A stretch of DNA of 64,000 nucleotides from Nereocystis luetkeana. Lineage: Eukaryota > Sar > Phaeophyceae > Laminariales > Laminariaceae. Position numbers and translations under genes: made by a program. Below are positions 34,803-45,211 of this stretch, piece after piece. The stretch lies in assembly GCA_031213475.1 (NCBI GenBank), contig JARUPZ010000026.1, positions 1,442,501 to 1,506,500 on the forward strand. Reading direction: 5' to 3'. The notes under the pieces are model-generated. The model saw only the letters and a program-made list of their open reading frames with translations, was not told the DNA's origin and did no database searches. Each line of letters starts with the position of its first letter. Within the stretch, counting starts at the first letter, position 1.

Positions 34803-35399
34803 GAAGTTGCCGGGTGTTTTGTTCTGCTCGTCCCGGAGAGAAGGAGACGTGCTGTGTTCATGTTCACGGCTCTCGGAAGCATGACCGATGTCTGGACACG
34901 AAAAGAGGGGCTCGGCGGTCGAAGTAATCAAATCTGTTTCGGAACGACTTGCAGCACATCCAGACAAGAGTGCCGCGGAGGTGACCACAACTAGTGTACA
35001 GTATTGTTAATAGGTTGTGAAATATTTGAAATATCAATATTTTTATACTCTAGTGTACTAGTCCAACCTAACGACGAAAACACCCTCAATCCGCATGTAA
35101 CAATCAGCCATACGACCCTAGGAATACGCAAGGAAAGAAGCCGGAGGAAAACAATTACTTGTTTTGTATACGCTGGCAACTATAACATACAAAATAATGA
35201 GGAAGACACAACGGCAGACGCTCAGGTTCGCACAATGCACGAAACACCGCTCAAACTGGAAGGAACGACTGGGAATACTGGGGCGATGGGTAAAAAACTG
35301 AAACAAACACTATCAGTTGGCACGTGGAACAATGCACAGCAGGGCCGCTACTCGAACCACGACTTGCCTTGGAAACAAAAAACGAAGTGGCGTTTTGGT

Positions 35400-36700
35400 C
35401 GGGGTGCGCAAGCCCGCTGAGAAATGTTCCACCCGCCACTCCCCTAAGCCACGCGAGGGCAGGGAGAGGGGTTGAGAATCCGAAAGCGTCGTTTGAGGTC
35501 CACAACATGGTGACAAAATCATGAACAACAGGAACGAAAAGTGTGGACTGAACTGCTAGAATACCTGGTAACCGTCGAAGGAGCAGTAGTCGCGTGTGGT
35601 ACGCTAGATAGCAGTTGTGGCACGTGTGCCATACGAAGGAGAAAACATCGGCAGCAAAACACGTGATGGCGGGCAGCGGGGTAGAAACTTCGAAAAACGT
35701 CGTGTAAGGTTCCCAATGTGGTGCCAAGTCTTAAATAACAGGATGCCAGATTGTGAAGCGAATTGGCAAAAAAAACTTACTAATCGTCCAAGACACAGTG
35801 GTCGCACCTGCTACGCTAGAAAATGGTAATGACACATATACCATATCAAGGAGAATACCTCGGCAGCAACAGACGCGAGGACGGTCAGGGGAGTAGTCAC
35901 TACCAAAACGTCGTTAAAGGGTTCACCATGTAGCTATTACGGGGGAACATAGTTAATAGGACCAAATATTGTTAGTAAAAATCGATAAATATATAGGTTT
36001 TTATGTATACCATAGGTCCTATTAACTATGGTCCCCCGTAATACCACTCTTCAGAGGAAAGCACAGGGTAAATCGAGTTGATCAAAGCGTACTGGCCGTA
36101 CAAGCCACAATAATCCCACGTGTTACTCTTTTAAAAGTTGATCATACGTATACCATATCAAGGAGAAAACCTCGGCAACAAAGCACATGAGGTCTGGCAG
36201 GGGGGTGGACCTTCCGAAACTGTCGTGAAATATTGGCAATGTAGTGAAATATTGGCAATGTCGTGCCAACGTCTATACTCTCAGAAAGGAATAGACCGAA
36301 GCGAACTGATTGAAACGTACTATCGGTACACGTCACAGCAGTCGCACATTCACGCTAGCATAAGGTTATGGCACGTATGCCATATGAAAGAGAACTCCTC
36401 GGCAGCCAACGAAAGGACTGGAGGAAGCGTTCAGGATCGTGTCGAATACATCCTGAGCAACGCTGTAGCTATTAAACAAACAGACATTCCGAGGCGAAAC
36501 AACACCGTCGATTCTGCGCGTCAGGCGTACGAGAAGAACACTTGGAGACGGCGAGGTGGCCTCTCTGTTGGATGATAAGACATCATGTAAAATGTGGAAT
36601 ACCGAATGCAACGAAACAGAGGAAGTGGCAAGAACACGCAACACCCGGACAAGATACGTGGGCGAGCGCAGTATGGCACAGCTAGTCCGGATACAAGCAG
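35400..36700. repeat. Degenerate tandem array, period about 200-225 bp, split by a MITE
   Basis: About six units are recognised by ACCTCGGCAGCAA-like blocks (35649, 35870, 36172, 36399) followed by CGAAA(A)ACGTCGT-like blocks. Some units begin TACCATATCAAGGAGAA. Subtracting the inserted MITE brings the long interval back to the common period. An 18-base direct duplication (GTGAAATATTGGCAATGT) sits at 36226-36261. Confidence 0.55.
35937..36041 (+). mobile_element. 105-bp MITE (copy 6)
   Basis: The element is full length, with TA at 35935-35936 and 36042-36043. It is inserted inside the third unit of the surrounding tandem array, so it is younger than the array. Confidence 0.85.
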
Positions 36701-37680
36701 CGATTCAGGCCTCCAGCATACAATGCCAGCGATGACGTCCAGTTGCGCTTGAGCTAAAATATGTAAAAAAAATGAAACCCCCAGGAAAATAAAGCAAACC
36801 AACTTTAACTCCGAGCGAGACACAGAAGCGAGCATTGTGTGGAATTTATAGCCCGGTTTCGACATTTTTAGGTTGGTCTCCAGCGAAAACACGGGAGGTG
36901 ACCCCTACTGCAATCTTCATTGACCGACTACTTGTGTTCTTGTAGGTAATTCCGATTGACAAAGAAGGAAGATAGACCATTCTCTGCGTCGTTTGGTTTT
37001 GTTCCGTTCGTGGTAACCCTAAGAAACGAAATATGGAGAGAGTAGAAATAGCCATTTTCAAAATATATACTTTTCTTCACACTCACAGAACTCTTTTCCG
37101 GACTCGATATACGAAAAACTAAATTCCTACAAAATGTACTTTAGTGACAGGCGAAGAAGACATCACAGGTGTGTTCAGTAAACATAAACCGTTTTTGATG
37201 CCGCGGGTGCGTTTCGTTTCGTCCCATTTTTTCGCCCATGGGGTTTCTGAGTGTGTCAAAAATGATATATTGAGAGAAAATCATGAGTGCCAAAATTCCC
37301 ATTTCGAGACTTCCACAAACGCTCGAAAATCTAAGTCTGCCTTCGAGACAGCGGCTATATGATACTACCTTGGTATCGTCAGAAACAGACGTCTGGACAA
37401 TTGTTGTCACGGAATATTATCAGACATTCGGAGGTACCTACCAAAAACAGGAAGTTGATGAATGAGGACGATGTAACTCAATCGTCGAAGCGGAATGAAA
37501 ACAGGAAGCAAGACACCAATGAAAAATAAATTAAAGGAACTCAGAGGCCACCAGTCATGATTCGTACCAAAAGGTAACCATGCCGTTGGTCTACTTCGTG
37601 GGGGGGGGGGCTGAAAGAGGGTTAAAAAACGTATTGATGCTTCCTAGGTACTATCAACACCAAAGTCAGTTTGTTTCGAG

Positions 37681-38376
37681 ATGATCAGCAGTCAAGCTTC
37701 TACGAGACTCTGGGACGTTGAGCAAGATGCCACACTGAAGATCCACACCTGGGCGAGTGTGATGTTGCAACGAGTTTAGCTCCGTTCGTGAAGAAGTAGT
37801 GAAGCGAGGAGGAGAGGCCACAAGCTTGACAGGTCCGACCTCGTCCAAGAATGGACGATGTACAATAGTTGATGGGTTTTTTGGTGTGACAGGGGGTCTT
37901 GCTGAGCCCCCAGTGCTGATCGCGGGTCTTGTACCAGACGTTAGCACCGCCGAGGAAGCTTGTATTGCTGAAATGAGTAGTTCGACTTCTGTACGTGACT
38001 GGGAGGTAGCCTCCGAGATAGATATCGAGTGCCCTATTATCGTGCGAGTTGTCCCAGGGAAGCAAAAAGTTACATGTGGCATTAAAACTGATTATCCTGT
38101 TGAAGTCCAAGTGCTGTGCCCGCCGACCAAGGGACGACGTGCTCTTCAAAAATGATGGAGAATAATTCGGGCTGCCACGACGGTGAGGTTTACGAACATG
38201 TCGGACAGAGCATAATTGACGCCTTAAATGCGAGCAACGCTGAGGGCGTGTTGTCTGCGTACCAGGGTACAGCACCGCCGCTGTCGATCGGCGATCAAGT
38301 CGACGGAATCGAGCTGGACACGACCAAGGCATTGCTGTCCATAAGCGTAGGGGTGCCCGACGACCGATATCGATAG
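37681..38376 (+). pseudogene. Possible broken gene of unknown function
   Basis: Three plus-strand frames follow one another and read like parts of one protein. Frame 1 runs from ATG 37681 to a stop near 37780, frame 2 from about 37764 to 38155, and frame 1 again from about 38116 to 38376. Typical fragments are DWEVASEIDIECP and VYEHVGQSIIDALNAS. No family was recognised. Two frameshifts, or short introns not evident to me, would be needed. A 234-codon antisense frame covers the same span and is probably its shadow. Confidence 0.28.
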
Positions 38377-39980
38377 GAGAGGGGGAAAGCAGACGCAGGC
38401 GCATGGGAGGGCAGGAACATTACCGAGAAGTACGTCGGGGTGTAGCAGTGAAAAGGCGAGAAAGGGGGGGGGGGGGGGGGGACGAGAAGGGCGGGGGGGG
38501 TATCCGCTACCACCACCCCTGCCTGCCGCAACCTCGCCGGCGATGGTATCTTCGCCAGAGTCATCATGACATTCCTCGCCCTAAGGGGTGGTGGCAGCTA
38601 TACCGAGGAATTCCCCGGGGGGAACTGAGTTAACAGGAGACGACGGGGTTTGGTTACTGCTACTACCATCATCCCGGGTTGGTTACTGCTACCATCATGC
38701 CGGTGGTAGTCGCACTATCGATGTCGTTGCCCTTATTGCCAGGCGAACTATGACAGACACCGGTGCAAAATGTGTGGGAGGTGTGTAAAGCCCGAATGAG
38801 GGATATTTAGTAGGACAGTAGGAACTGGTGGAAAGAGGGTCAAGGCAAGAGGGGGTGGGGGGGGGCGAACGTCTTGTCGTTGTCAATCTGGAACCATCTC
38901 TGTTCAAGGGGGAATATGATTGACCACCCACAACGTCAACGCCTGTTAAACTCGGAACGATTCTTGTATTCGCTTGGAGAGTATGGATGCACAGTTGGGC
39001 CAGTTTCAAGCAGGAGAGTTACACGCTTCAAAAGGATCTCACCGTCCGTCCTGCTGTGGAAACTAACGTCAAGGGTCGCCAAATACTCGATGGCAAGCTA
39101 CACCCTATCACCAATATACACATGTGTGTAAACACCCTTACATATGTGAATCACGCGTGTGGTAGCCCCGTTGTCTGTGATTTTTGCTAGAGTTTCCCCA
39201 CCAAATGTCCTGACTTGCCTACTCAGCTTGAGAAACGTAGATAGCATTGCGAGGAGGTGGGATGACTTGTTGCATGGTGAATACGGTTGGAGCTGTTCGG
39301 ACATTGTCTGGGGCAGTTGCAGGGTTTACCGCCGCTGAGCGAGTTGATATCGTTATGAGGCAGGTTGTTGCCGTTGTTGGCACTCCGGTTGATGCCTCTC
39401 GTACTCCCGCTGTTCCTGTTGTTTCTCGTACGTACCTCCTGTTGGTGCTGTTGTTGCGGTAGCTACTACGGAGTGGCCGAGTCCGGGTAATGTGGTTCGA
39501 CATTCGTCGCCCCGAGATCATGTTTGAAAAGCACGATGCGCGGTGGGTTAGGGTCACAAGCAAGCGTCACTATCCCAGATGAAAGCGTTCTAGTGTGCCC
39601 GATCGAGTCGGACTCGAGGCACCTCGCGTGGGGGTCAACGTGGTGGGTCGCGGTCCTGGGGTCGCAACGCGTGTTCAACGAACGATATAGGCGTTTGAAA
39701 TTGCCGGTCTGATCGCATACCCAGTACTTGGCGCGTGAATAACTAGAGTGGACTGTCATCGCGCTCTGCTGCAGCCAGTATACTTTCTGAGGACCACTGG
39801 TTGTTCACGTATGGTTACTTGAAGGATGACCGTCGGGGTCCACTAAGCGGTTGTCACGTACCACTTCACCACAGTAGACGCATGCTACCTGCTTCGAGAA
39901 ATGCTTAGTAGCCGCCCGTACCTGGTGACTCCTCATGCGGTCAACTCCATTTAAACAACCATTTTGGTGCTGTCCTTATG

Positions 39981-40220
39981 CCCAGTTATGACCCTGGCCG
40001 TACTCCAAGTGTCGTTGCTGCTGCCGCCCGGTTGCCCAGCCTTCAAGGTGCTAAGACTGCTGTGGTTTTTGCTGCTTCCTGTCTGCCCAGCTATAGTAGT
40101 GTTCACATCACCTCGCTTGCTTCAGCTGCGCCCGGCAGCCCAGCATTGGCTGTGCATCTGTTTTTGTCGATGTTGTTCCTGATGCCCAGCCGCCCAACCA
40201 GGCCATTGCGGCTGTTTGCT
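39981..40220 (+). repeat. Decayed coding-type repeat, unit about 51 bp
   Basis: Units begin CCCAGC/CCCAGT at 39981, 40035, 40086, 40139 and 40185, with lengths 54, 51, 53 and 46. The first units translate as PSYDPGRTPSVVAAAARL, PSLQGAKTAVVFAASCL and PSYSSVHITSLASAAPG. The later units need a frame change, so the repeat looks like decayed protein sequence. Similar Val/Ala/Pro-rich translation occurs upstream at 39240-39510. Confidence 0.4.
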
Positions 40221-40249
40221 GGTACTCTAGTGGCCTGCTCCAATGTTGG

Positions 40250-42145
40250 CCGTGTTCACGTTGTGAGTATAGCCCGCGAGGTGTCCAGGCCTTGGAAACG
40301 CCCTGTTCCCTCCGTGCACAACACCGCCTGCCGCAACAAAACTAGGTCCGCAGCCATTCACCAAAAAAATACTACTTTCTGTCTACCGCAAGTATGGTTT
40401 CGCCCGCTCTTGGATCGTGTCGAGTGTCGATTTTTCATAGTACTGCAACATTTTCTTGTCGACGTGATATTCGGACTATATACGTTAGAGGTTATGCACG
40501 TTCTCCTCGCGGTATATCGTGTAGACTCCTACCTAGGTTAATATGTTCCGAATAGGACTCGCCCTCTCTCGGATGGTGGAGGGTTCCTCTTTGTCAGTCG
40601 TGCTGGCCTCCATCTATTGCTTCATGTTTGATCGGCAGTCAATGTCGTCGTCGGGAACGTTGTCTTTCCGTACCAGAGTGCCATTGCCAGACCAGGGCAG
40701 GGGTTTTGACGGTGCTTCGAGATTCGATAGCGTCGAAGGCCATAGTGACCATGCTACTCTGGCTTCCCTAAAAGGATGGCCTAACTCTTTGCGACTGCTC
40801 GTAATTATAATCCTATGAGTGGTGATGGGGTGATTGGTCTCAGTGAAAGCATCGTGGCATGTGAACGTTATCGCCTCAAACGAAAACGGCCTCGAACAAA
40901 GCCAACAACGCGTTAGGTTGTCATCACGCGTGTGATGGGTTTTCACGCCGCCGTTGACCAACGTACTTGATCTCAGGGCATCTGATGTCCTCGTTCGGCG
41001 CAGCCCGTTCACCTTATTTTGCTCAGCTTGCAGTTAGTTGGGCTTGTGAACCTAGTTCGGTGCTACAGGCCTTTGAGATGTGAGGCCTTCGTTTCATCTC
41101 TGACGTTCAGAAGTTTCGACTTCGTCGCCGTTTCGTCCGAAAGGGACGCCTTTGCCGATTGCCGCGCCGTAATAGCCACCATCTTCGACGAGTGAGGTGC
41201 TACCTGTCACCTTTGTGTGTTGCTTTCCGCGGACTGTGCCTGTATATATGCGTGTGTCTCCCGCCCCTATGCAACAAACCCTCGGCCAGCGTCGCTTGGT
41301 GCTGGCGCCTGCGGTCGCGGCGGCCTCGAAGCTCCACTAACGCGGGGAGGCCTTTCGCCTGGCTTGCTGCGGTGCTACTTCTTTGGAGCTCTCTTGCAGA
41401 TACACGCCCCCTACCAATATTGAAAACAACCGTTGGGCAGGGGAATTGGACTACCGGCGTCAACTGCCACTAATAGCGTCTTTGAGTAGCCGGTATGGTT
41501 TCTCGTACTGTCTATGGTGTGTAGTCTGGGCCAGGACGGGATCATTCATGGGCACTCATGACAGATAATTTTTTACTCAGTTCCGGGTCGGTCGTAAAGT
41601 GCCTCGTGGGCACTGGTGAAACCATGAAGCAAAAACTAAGGATGTCTGTCGTCTCTTTCCGTACTAAACCCTACCGACATATGGGTGTTTCAACACCGAG
41701 CACACGAGTACACTCCACACCACGCGGCTCTCGAAAACTGGCCTCGAGTCCAGCCACCAAAATCCCTGGACATCGGATACACCAACACCCGACCATGGCG
41801 ACACTCTTTGTCGAAGCGAGCGAGCAAAAGGACTGCGGTTTCTCTCTTAATCGCACACGGCTGTGGTACGCTGCCTTATCGCCAGCGCGAGCCAGTAAAA
41901 ACTTTCAAACCCAACACTCCCGCACACCGCTTTCTCGCTATCGCGGGTCCCCACAATATTGCGACAGAACATAAATTAATCACTCTTTGGTATCTTTTTT
42001 TCACTTAAATGCCATGTGTTCCCGGGTCTATGGGGCATGATATCAATGGCGACTTGGTGAAAAATACGCACTTATTGTTGCACCCTGCTACGATGCGGGT
42101 ATGATACCTCCGGACTACTTTGTTCAGTCACCGGGTATGTTGCTA
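40250..42145. other. Stretch without recognisable genes
   Basis: Several overlapping frames exist on both strands (for example 40614-41012 - and 41159-41473 +), but none has a domain or splice structure that I can support. Confidence 0.4.
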
Positions 42146-42250
42146 TTACGGGGGACCATAGTTCACAGGACCTATGGTACACATAAAAAACTATATTTTT
42201 AACCATTTTTACTAACAATATTTGGTCCTGTTAACTATGGCCCCCCGTAA
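42146..42250 (-). mobile_element. 105-bp MITE (copy 7)
   Basis: The element is full length in reverse orientation, with TA at 42144-42145 and 42251-42252. Confidence 0.85.
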
Positions 42251-43133
42251 TAAATGAATATATAATACCACCACTCTACAATGTAAATTTCAAGTTTGTT
42301 CGAATCCACCTAACATGTACTTGAGAAAATACAGGCGAGCCGGCCTACGACTGCCATATTATCGGCGAATGATCTCCTCCTCTCCCACGAGTCCAAGATG
42401 CTCATGTGTCGACCGAAGAAACCAGCTAAAAAAACACTCCCCCTCGACGTACGTACGTAGATCGTATTATATATGGCGTAGTTAAGGTGAAGCGTGTAAC
42501 CACCTGACGGAAGAATACTTACTAGATACAAAGCTACATGTCCTGCTCCATCTACAGTAGTTCTTGTCGCGAAAAAATATGAAGGACTGTGAGGACGTCT
42601 ACACCGAGCTTGCCGATAGGCGCAATGGTTGAAATGTTTTATCGGGAGATGGTGTGGTTAATCCGTACGCACTTCAGTCACCAAGCCAAAGCAAACGGAA
42701 CACTGACAAATCAAGTTTGAATATGACTTCGAGACATCAATATTTGACTTCATTCAGAAACCGAGAATAACCCAAAGTTGCGGATGAAGTCCAAGACTCA
42801 ATCCTATCGTCTAGGAGACTACCGACTGGTTGTATGGGAACTAAATCTAGGCAAGCCGTATTGGTCAAATCCACTGCTGGGGAGGCTTGCTAGGTTTATT
42901 TTTTATACATAAACGGTACAACCCCTACAATGGCGCGGCTCTGCTGCGCTAGACATCTATCTCCCGGGATGTGATTGAAGGGGGGACGATCGCGATTGAC
43001 CTCTCACGCTTTGAGCCCCAACGCAGTTTGAACCAGTACATAGGTCAACATCAAGGGAAATACATCGCAAACGAATAAGATGCGGCGGAATCAAAGGTGT
43101 GGAAGAGTGGAGGATGAAAGCGTAAAAAATATA

Positions 43134-43238
43134 TTACGGGGGACCCGAGTTAACAGGACCTATGGTATACATAAAAACCTATATATTTAACCATTTTTAT
43201 TGACAATATTTGGTCCTGTTAACTATGGCCCCCCGTAA
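43134..43238 (-). mobile_element. 105-bp MITE (copy 8)
   Basis: The element is full length in reverse orientation, with TA at 43132-43133 and 43239-43240. It is very similar to copy 7, and both share CCTGTTAACTATGGCCCCCC at one end. Confidence 0.85.
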
Positions 43239-43495
43239 TAGTCTATTACCCCCCCTCACACCATCTAGGCGTGTGAGACGTTTGCGGACGACGCATCTGA
43301 CCGTTATTCATGAAGTGTTTACATCAGTCCCTGAGCGCACGTCGTAAGGTAGGGGTAACTTCAGTACACACTATGGAAGTTATTTACTAGAAATACCTCA
43401 GACTCTTGGCTACAACCTGGTTTCGAATACATACATGCCGAAGTGCCTCCCGTTCAACAAACTCATTGCTTTGAGGAAAATCGATTACAATAGCT

Positions 43496-43640
43496 ACATC
43501 TTGCGACAGGTAATACAAAAACACGGGGTAATTCCTGCGTAGACGAAGCTTTGGGGGGAAACAACTATAGCTGCTGTACATCTAGCTACAGGTAATACAT
43601 AACCTGATGGTAATTAATTGCTGCGTAGAGGAGCGTTGTC
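43496..43640. repeat. Short tandem duplication, period about 80 bp
   Basis: The block ACAGGTAATACAAAAAC ... CTGCGTAGACGA (from 43506) recurs as ACAGGTAATACATAACC ... CTGCGTAGAGGA (from 43586). Confidence 0.45.
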
Positions 43641-44034
43641 GCGCGTAAAAACGTTTGCTGCAGGCAGCCTCAACCACTTCACTTAACAAATTGATGGGGA
43701 TGTTTGGGGAGCGTACAATTGTAGATACATGGGGGTCCAGGTTTGGCACGGTTTGTAAAACCCCGACATCTTCTCACACGCATACAGATTAGCGGTGGGC
43801 TCGTCAGTAAACCAAATCCACTCGAATTTTCGACTCGATAGCACGATAAAGCTTTCTTCTGAGCTGGATCTGCTCAGCTGGGCATTTCTTGGTGTGTGCT
43901 TACTGTGCCCGGTATAATCAAAACAGGGAACTCGTTGTATACATGGTTTGAAAATAATCGCATTTCAAGTTCACGCTAACAATTGGCAATCACGCAACTA
44001 GTGCACCGTTCGCCCTTACCGCGTTCATGTTCAG

Positions 44035-44373
44035 CTGCAGGGAGACGCCTACATAACGCTCGTTGTGCTTGTCGATCGATTGCCATAGCCTCATCAGGAT
44101 GACCATGATCGGAACGTTCGAGATTCAGCAATACTAAATTGGATCAACCAAAGTATACTCTATCTAGCCGTCTGTTCCACCATCTTCGACATCAGGGTTG
44201 GCTTCCAACCCTTCATCGACCGGATAATGATGAATCTCCGCTGGTTGGGCTCTCTGACGTCTAGCTCTGTATGCGTTCATAAGCAGGGCCACCGTAATAT
44301 TTTTTTGTCATTGTCAAACGACGATACCTCTGTCGTTATGACCGCGGCAGTTTCTGTCATCATCACCGATGCG
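44035..44373 (+). pseudogene. Decayed exon 2 of the multipass membrane-protein family (copy C)
   Basis: The segment aligns without gaps over 113 codons to exon 2 of the minus-strand paralogue. It starts after TTCAG as LQGDAY (MQGFAY in the paralogues), has ILYLAVCSTIFD against AMYLLISSTTHD, and ends SNDDTSVV...VIITD against TSDDSASVV...FIADL. Codon 18 is TAG, and the 3' donor GT is lost (GCGTCG). It is therefore a relic. Possible weak traces of exon 1 (IKLSSELDLLSW, near 43850) and exon 3 (STSWLFWKSL, near 45420) are not firm. Confidence 0.6.
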
Positions 44374-44720
44374 TCGAGATACGAATCGCCGTTGCACTCA
44401 TGCCACCTCGAATCTCTCTCACCATACGATATGTTTGACCGGAGATCGTCTGATTGACTAGCAAAAGCAGATAAGGCGGGTAACGGTTTGAACACATCGA
44501 TTGCTTTATCATCGACCTACAAACTCAGCATCGTCTGGACAAAGGATCATGCTAGTGGTAGCAGCGGGATTTCGTCTGACGCGTCATGAGTCAGTCATGT
44601 TAGCCCGATATATGCTGCTAGGTGAACCACACAAGAGCTGAAATTGGCGTGGTGACCCACGAGCGATAGTATACCGGTGCATCCGATATTGATCCGAGGG
44701 ATAAATAAAATAGTCAATAC

Positions 44721-45211
44721 GTCCCGCGACGTCCCATCGTGTGCGCTACCTCTGTATTGTTGACACTGATTGGATGGGGAATATCTCTTGGCGAGACGGA
44801 GGTTCGTGGCATCTTCCTCAAACCACACCTACCCTTGACTGATCTAGGTACCTGAAACGCCTGGATAGCTTGGCTTCACAACTGCATATAATCACTTGTC
44901 CCGACACGCCGCGGAATCGGTTGTGGTAAACACATGGAGTCATATATAACCTGTCTGGTAAACAGCCAACATGTCCCGCGACGTCCCGTCGTGTGCGCTA
45001 ACTATACATTTTTGACACTGATTGGATGGGGAATATCTCTTGGCGGGACGGAGGTTCGTGGCATGTTCCTCAAACCACACCTCCCCGTGAGTGATCTAGG
45101 TATATGAAGCGCCTGGATAGATTGGTTCCCAACTGCATATAATCACGTCTCCCGACACGCCGCGCAAGTGGCTGTGGTAAATACTTGGAGTCATATATAA
45201 CCTGTTCGGTG
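44721..45211. repeat. Tandem duplication, period 252 bp
   Basis: Unit 1 starts GTCCCGCGACGTCCC at 44721 and unit 2 at 44973. Both continue through GACACTGATTGGATGGGG, GGAGGTTCGTGGCAT and GGAGTCATATATAACCTG, with scattered substitutions. Two units are seen. Confidence 0.75.

Noticed and set aside
37700..38404. 234-codon minus-strand ORF
   Set aside because: It is Arg/Ser/Pro-rich without motifs, and the plus-strand frames over the same span look more like protein.
38464..38481. Long poly-G run as a functional element
   Set aside because: A homopolymer of this kind is most simply a microsatellite or sequencing-prone tract, and nothing around it suggests a specific role.
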